NCBI GenBank assembly: GCA_016946835.1
Contig: JACVTC010000072.1
Location: 532,501-580,000 of the forward strand
Source of the DNA: Neocallimastix lanati (nom. inval.)
Lineage: Eukaryota; Neocallimastigomycota; Neocallimastigomycetes; Neocallimastigales; Neocallimastigaceae
Reading direction: 5' to 3'
DNA: 47,500 nt
Shown: piece after piece, positions 36,986 to 47,500 of the stretch
Numbering within the stretch: position 1 is the stretch's first letter
Layout: each line of letters opens with the position of its first letter
Made by a program: the position numbers and the translations under genes
Notes under the pieces: generated by a model
Seen by the model: the letters and a program-made list of their open reading frames with translations, nothing else
The model's database searches: none
What the model was told of the DNA's origin: nothing

Positions 36986-37374
36986 AATATAAAAATTGTG
37001 GATTTTTTTCCGCCATTTTTTATGATTTTTTGCTTAAAGATTTTTTTTGTTTTTTTTTCGAACAAAAAAATAAAGGAATAAATTTTTTTGAACCAAAAAA
37101 AAAAAAAAAAAAAAGGAATAAATTAATAATTTGATAAATAAAGTAAGTAAATAGTTATAATAAAATAAATAAATTATTAATAAAAGTAAGTAAATAAAGT
37201 TGAGAATTATATATATTTTTTTTCATAAATTCTGTTAGTAGTATATAATATAAAATTTTTTTTTCCCGCCATTTTATTTATTATTCATAATATTTTATTT
37301 CTACTTAATAATTAAATAATTATTAAAAAACAAATAAATTTAAATATTAAAAATGGGATAATATTTATATGAAA

Positions 37375-37405
<31 letters not shown>

Positions 37406-37606
37406 ATTTTATTTTATTTTTTTTTTTTTTTGGCAACAAGGAAAAATAAAGGAAAAAAAAATTATATATAAATATAATATATATTTCAAATTTTTTATTA
37501 TTTATTATATTTTTTTTCAGCATTAAAGTAAAATTTAGTTTTTTTTTTTTAATGAAGTAATAATAATAATAGTAATTTTCGAAATTTTGAAATTAAATGT
37601 TAAAAG

Positions 37607-37637
<31 letters not shown>

Positions 37638-37893
37638 CCCTCTGTATTAACAATTTACTTTTATAAATATTTTTTATTATAAAGAACTAATTTCAAATTT
37701 TCAACACCTTTATTTTTTACTTTTTTTTTCTTTATTTTTTAGGGAATTGTTATTGGATAATTCAATAAAAAATACTTAATTAAATAATTTATTATTATTA
37801 TTATTATTTTAAATAATATACCAAATAATTGTTATAATTGTTAATATACAGTTTTATATAAAAAAAATATTTGATTAATAAATATAATTAATA
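36986..37893. other. AT-rich upstream region of the transcription-factor gene
   Basis: No gene seen. Two similar islands, TTCCGCCATTTTTTATG near 37009 and CCCGCCATTTTATTTATT near 37265, stand out against the A/T background. Poly-A lies at about 37604-37635. The proximal 5' flank of the downstream gene is in its right part. Confidence 0.5.
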
Positions 37894-42822
<4,929 letters not shown>

Positions 42823-42883
42823 TATATATAAATATATAGAATTCTTATTTCATTTATTCTTTTATACAACCAATAATATGATC

Positions 42884-42922
<39 letters not shown>

Positions 42923-43292
42923 TTTTAAAATAAAAAAAAAAAAAATTGTTTTTCTTATTTCTTATTCATATTCATATTCTTATTATTTTTGAAATTATAT
43001 ATATTTATTAACAATATAAATTTATTAAACAACAAAAGTTTAATTATATTTAATAATATAAATAGTAATATAATTAAAGAAAAGATACATCATTAAAATA
43101 ACTTTTATTTTTTTTTTATTTTTATTTTTTTATTTTTTTTTTGTCATAATTATTTTATATAGAAACAACAAATTATAATATTAGAATATATATTATGATA
43201 ATTCTTTGTATATATATATATATAAAGATAGTCATGAATATCAATTATCTATCGATTTTTTTTTTTTTAAAAAAAGTAATATTTTATTCGAT

Positions 43293-43352
<60 letters not shown>

Positions 43353-43556
43353 AAATAAAATAAAAATAATTACATCTTTTTTTTAATTATATACTGTTAA
43401 AACTAGCTCAATCAGGTATATATTTCATATATATTATTTATTTTATTTTTATCTATTTAAGAAGAATCCATTATTCGAATATTTATTATTACATATAATT
43501 TATATCAATAAAATTTATGAATCATAATGTCTGTATAATCTTGATTATTATATAAT
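42823..43556. other. intergenic DNA with long poly-A
   Basis: (ATT)n lies at about 42890-42918 and poly-A at about 43300-43350. The part next to 43557 would be the 3' flank or LTR side of the minus-strand copia relic, but no LTR could be delimited. Confidence 0.45.
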
Positions 43557-43985
43557 TTATCGTTCAGTAATTGATTTTGTTAAAGGATTAGCTAACATAT
43601 TTTCAATTCTAACATATTGCAAATTTAATTTTATTTTCTTTCATTTCTTCTTAGAATAAATTTATATATAACATCTACATGTTTACATCTACCTTTTTTA
43701 CATTTTCGTCTTCGACGATGAATAAACAAGCTTTATTATCCATCATTAATTTTAATTTTTAATTTATGTTTAGTAATTTTTTCAAATAAATTCTTTAACC
43801 ATATTCCTTGTTTAACACATTCTGTTAAACTAACAAATTCAGCATCGGCAGTAGAAAGAGTAACATTCTTATGAATTTGTGATTTCCAAATTATTGGACT
43901 TTTTCTTAATATAAATATGTATCCAGTTGTAGATCTTCTTGTATCCTCATCATTTGTATAATCTTCAACTGAATAACCTATTAAT
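43557..43985 (-). pseudogene. Ty1/copia RNase H relic C (reverse orientation)
   Basis: Read leftwards from about 43981, GYSVEDYTNDEDTRRSTTGY leads into ADAEFVSLTECVKQGIW, the conserved copia RNase H core. It continues through a frameshift to ANPLTKSITER and a stop at 43559-43557, the normal C-terminus of a copia polyprotein. The sequence is cut at about 43985 by a poly-T tract, so RT is missing on this strand. At least one frameshift lies near 43745. Confidence 0.85.
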
Positions 43986-44149
43986 TTTTTTTTTTTTTTT
44001 TTTTTTTCTTTATAATGAATTGATTCATACTTTTTAGATTTTAAATATTGTTATATCATTAATAAGGAAATATTAAAACCTTAAAATCCGATAATGGAAT
44101 TGAATATATTAAAATAATAACTTAATTAATTACCTAAATAATAATGGGA

Positions 44150-45810
<1,661 letters not shown>

Positions 45811-46059
45811 TTTTTTTTTTTTTTATTATTATTTTTTTTATTTTATTTTAATTTAAAGAAAAAAAAAACATATTCATATTTTTTTCTTTTCACTTTTCAT
45901 TGATTATCTTGCATAAAAATTATGATTATTTAGAATTAAGTAGTACAATAAATAAAACTTTTTTTTATAATGAATATTATTTAAAAATAAATAAATAAAT
46001 AAATAAAATAAAATAAAATAAAATGATATATTTTATTTTTAATGAAAAATATGTATAAT

Positions 46060-46091
<32 letters not shown>

Positions 46092-46208
46092 CTATTTTTA
46101 TTTTATGAAATATAATTTTAAAAATGTAATGTCTTTTTTATGTTTTATTTATTTTAATATATTTTTTTTTTAGTTATTTTATTTAAATATATTATTTATT
46201 TATTTAGT

Positions 46209-46241
<33 letters not shown>

Positions 46242-46546
46242 TTTATTGTTAAATGATACATTATAATAATTAATAGTGAGCATTTGTTTAATTGATTGAT
46301 TGATTTAAAGAAATTGTAAAATGAAAAAAAAAGAGAAAAAGGATAATAAAAATAATATATATATATATATATATATTTATAATTATATTATAATTCTTTT
46401 TCTTTATTATTTGTTGATGGTATTATTAACAATAGTATTATTTTTTATTTTTTAAATTTTTTTATAATATTGCTTTTATAAATATATATATATATATATA
46501 TTATCACTATATTTATTTTAAATAATATTATTTTATTATATTTTAT

Positions 46547-46591
<45 letters not shown>

Positions 46592-46658
46592 TTCTAATTT
46601 TTTATTATTCGTACTTTATTTAATTTAATTTATTCTTTATTCTATCATTTCCTATTTC
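45811..46658. other. AT-rich intergenic DNA, no gene seen
   Basis: Contains poly-T (about 45808-45824 and 46209-46240) and TA runs (about 46063-46091, 46356-46377 and 46561-46583). It includes the 3' flank of the minus-strand DUF89 gene. No coding signal was found. Confidence 0.6.
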
Positions 46659-47430
46659 TTAACATGAGAATGAGAAACGTCCAGTTTCTAATATTTCATT
46701 AAAGGTATTAAGACGATTAGTTTTAGCACGAATACCTCCTTGTCCTTTTTCACCTTTTTCAAAAAGACATATACCATCATACATATTACCACCTAAAGTT
46801 TTAGCTACTGAAGCATTCTTAAATACTATTTTTTTTTTTTTTTTATTTATTTTTTATTATTATTGTTAGTTAAAAAAAAAAAAAAAAAAAAATTGAAATA
46901 AGAAAATAATAATAAAGAATAAGATTATTAATTTAATAATATTAGTATTATTTTATTTATATAAATTATATATATTTATAACATATTATATGATATATAT
47001 TCAAAATTAATATATTATTATAAGATAATTATTTGAATATTAAATAAAATTATAATTATATATAATTATTTTTTATTAAATTTTTATTATTAATAATATT
47101 ATTTTATATTATATATATATATATTATATATATTTAAATTTTACATAATAATATAAAAAAAAAAAAAAAAAAATTACCTGCTAATTTTAAGGAATCACAT
47201 ATAAATCTAGCATGGAAATTAGTATGCATAGCTCTACCCATACCTTCTATAATAACTAAATCTACAGTTTCACAGGCATCCGCTAAATCGCAATTAATAT
47301 TTCTTAAATCGAGACAAGGTGATCCACTACCAGTTTCATAAACCATTAATCTACCATATTTATTATAGGCATCATTAATTTGTTTATCCATTTTTGAAAC
47401 TTGTTCAATAATTTCTATTAAATCTTTATA
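46659..47430 (-). CDS. DUF89-family (PANK4-type) phosphatase, C-terminal exons, partial
   Basis: Two exons read leftwards, 47430-47178 and 46825-46659, joined GT-AG in phase 1. Upstream exons lie beyond the right edge. They encode the last 139 or so residues. The diagnostic block is DLVIIEGMGRAMHTNFHA, then SLKLA-V-KNASVAKTLGG. This matches the C-terminus of the DUF89 metal-dependent phosphatase domain, specifically the branch fused to pantothenate kinase in human PANK4 and found alone elsewhere. In that branch the enzyme removes phosphate from 4'-phosphopantetheine and related metabolites. ETGSGSPCLDL is the preceding conserved strand. The tail ends ILETGRFSFSC. The first visible Met (47391) is internal because the frame continues upstream as LIEIIEQVSK. 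Whether a kinase domain precedes it cannot be seen. Confidence 0.83.
46826..47177 (-). other. last intron of the DUF89 gene
   Basis: Donor GTAATT at 47177-47172 and acceptor TAG at 46828-46826, splitting a Val codon in phase 1. The interior is T/A homopolymers and TA runs with no other feature. Confidence 0.75.
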
Positions 47431-47500
47431 CTTTTTTTTTTTTAATTATTATTATTATTTTTTTATAAAAAAAAATATATATATATATATATAATAATAT

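Overview
The window looks like nuclear DNA of an extremely AT-rich fungus, most probably an anaerobic gut fungus (Neocallimastigomycota). Four things support this. The intergenic sequence is almost pure A and T and full of simple repeats. The genes have many short GT-AG introns. The proteins carry long asparagine, threonine-asparagine and lysine/glutamate tracts. A canonical fungal Zn2Cys6 transcription factor is present. A dictyostelid-like amoeba has similar base composition, but the fungal-type transcription factor argues against it. The phylum call is inference; no rRNA or tRNA gene is visible to test it.

Layout. 61-629 (-): a small spliced gene of unknown function at the left edge. 630-13361: a 12.7 kb gene desert dominated by (TTATTTA)n heptamer arrays in both orientations. 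It also holds a striking foldback element (9738-10228) built from a 15-bp CGCCA-containing unit. 13362-25280 (+): a ten-exon gene for a giant Fab1/PIKfyve phosphatidylinositol-3-phosphate 5-kinase (about 3263 residues) with FYVE, CCT-like, cysteine-rich and kinase regions. 25281-31388: a retrotransposon graveyard with a broken LINE reverse transcriptase and two Ty1/copia fragments in an order no single element could have. 31389-34666 (-): a five-exon leucine-rich-repeat protein with a long lysine-rich tail, whose last intron carries a 575-bp TTTTA pentanucleotide expansion. 35279-35794 (+): an orphan ORF. 36176-36985: a 92-bp tandem duplication and another heptamer array. 37894-42822 (+): a ten-exon Zn2Cys6 transcription factor. 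43557-45810: two copia relics in opposite orientation. 46659-47430 (-): the 3' exons of a DUF89 (PANK4-type) phosphatase that runs off the right edge.

The genes do not form an obvious pathway. Fab1 acts on endosome and vacuole membranes, the DUF89 protein is probably a metabolite phosphatase, and the other two recognisable products are probably nuclear. No gene cluster or defence-like system is visible. The most unusual material is non-coding: the foldback element, the orientation-switching heptamer arrays that share an embedded island, and the intronic pentanucleotide expansion. All exon boundaries were inferred by eye from GT-AG sites and reading-frame continuity; there is no transcript evidence.
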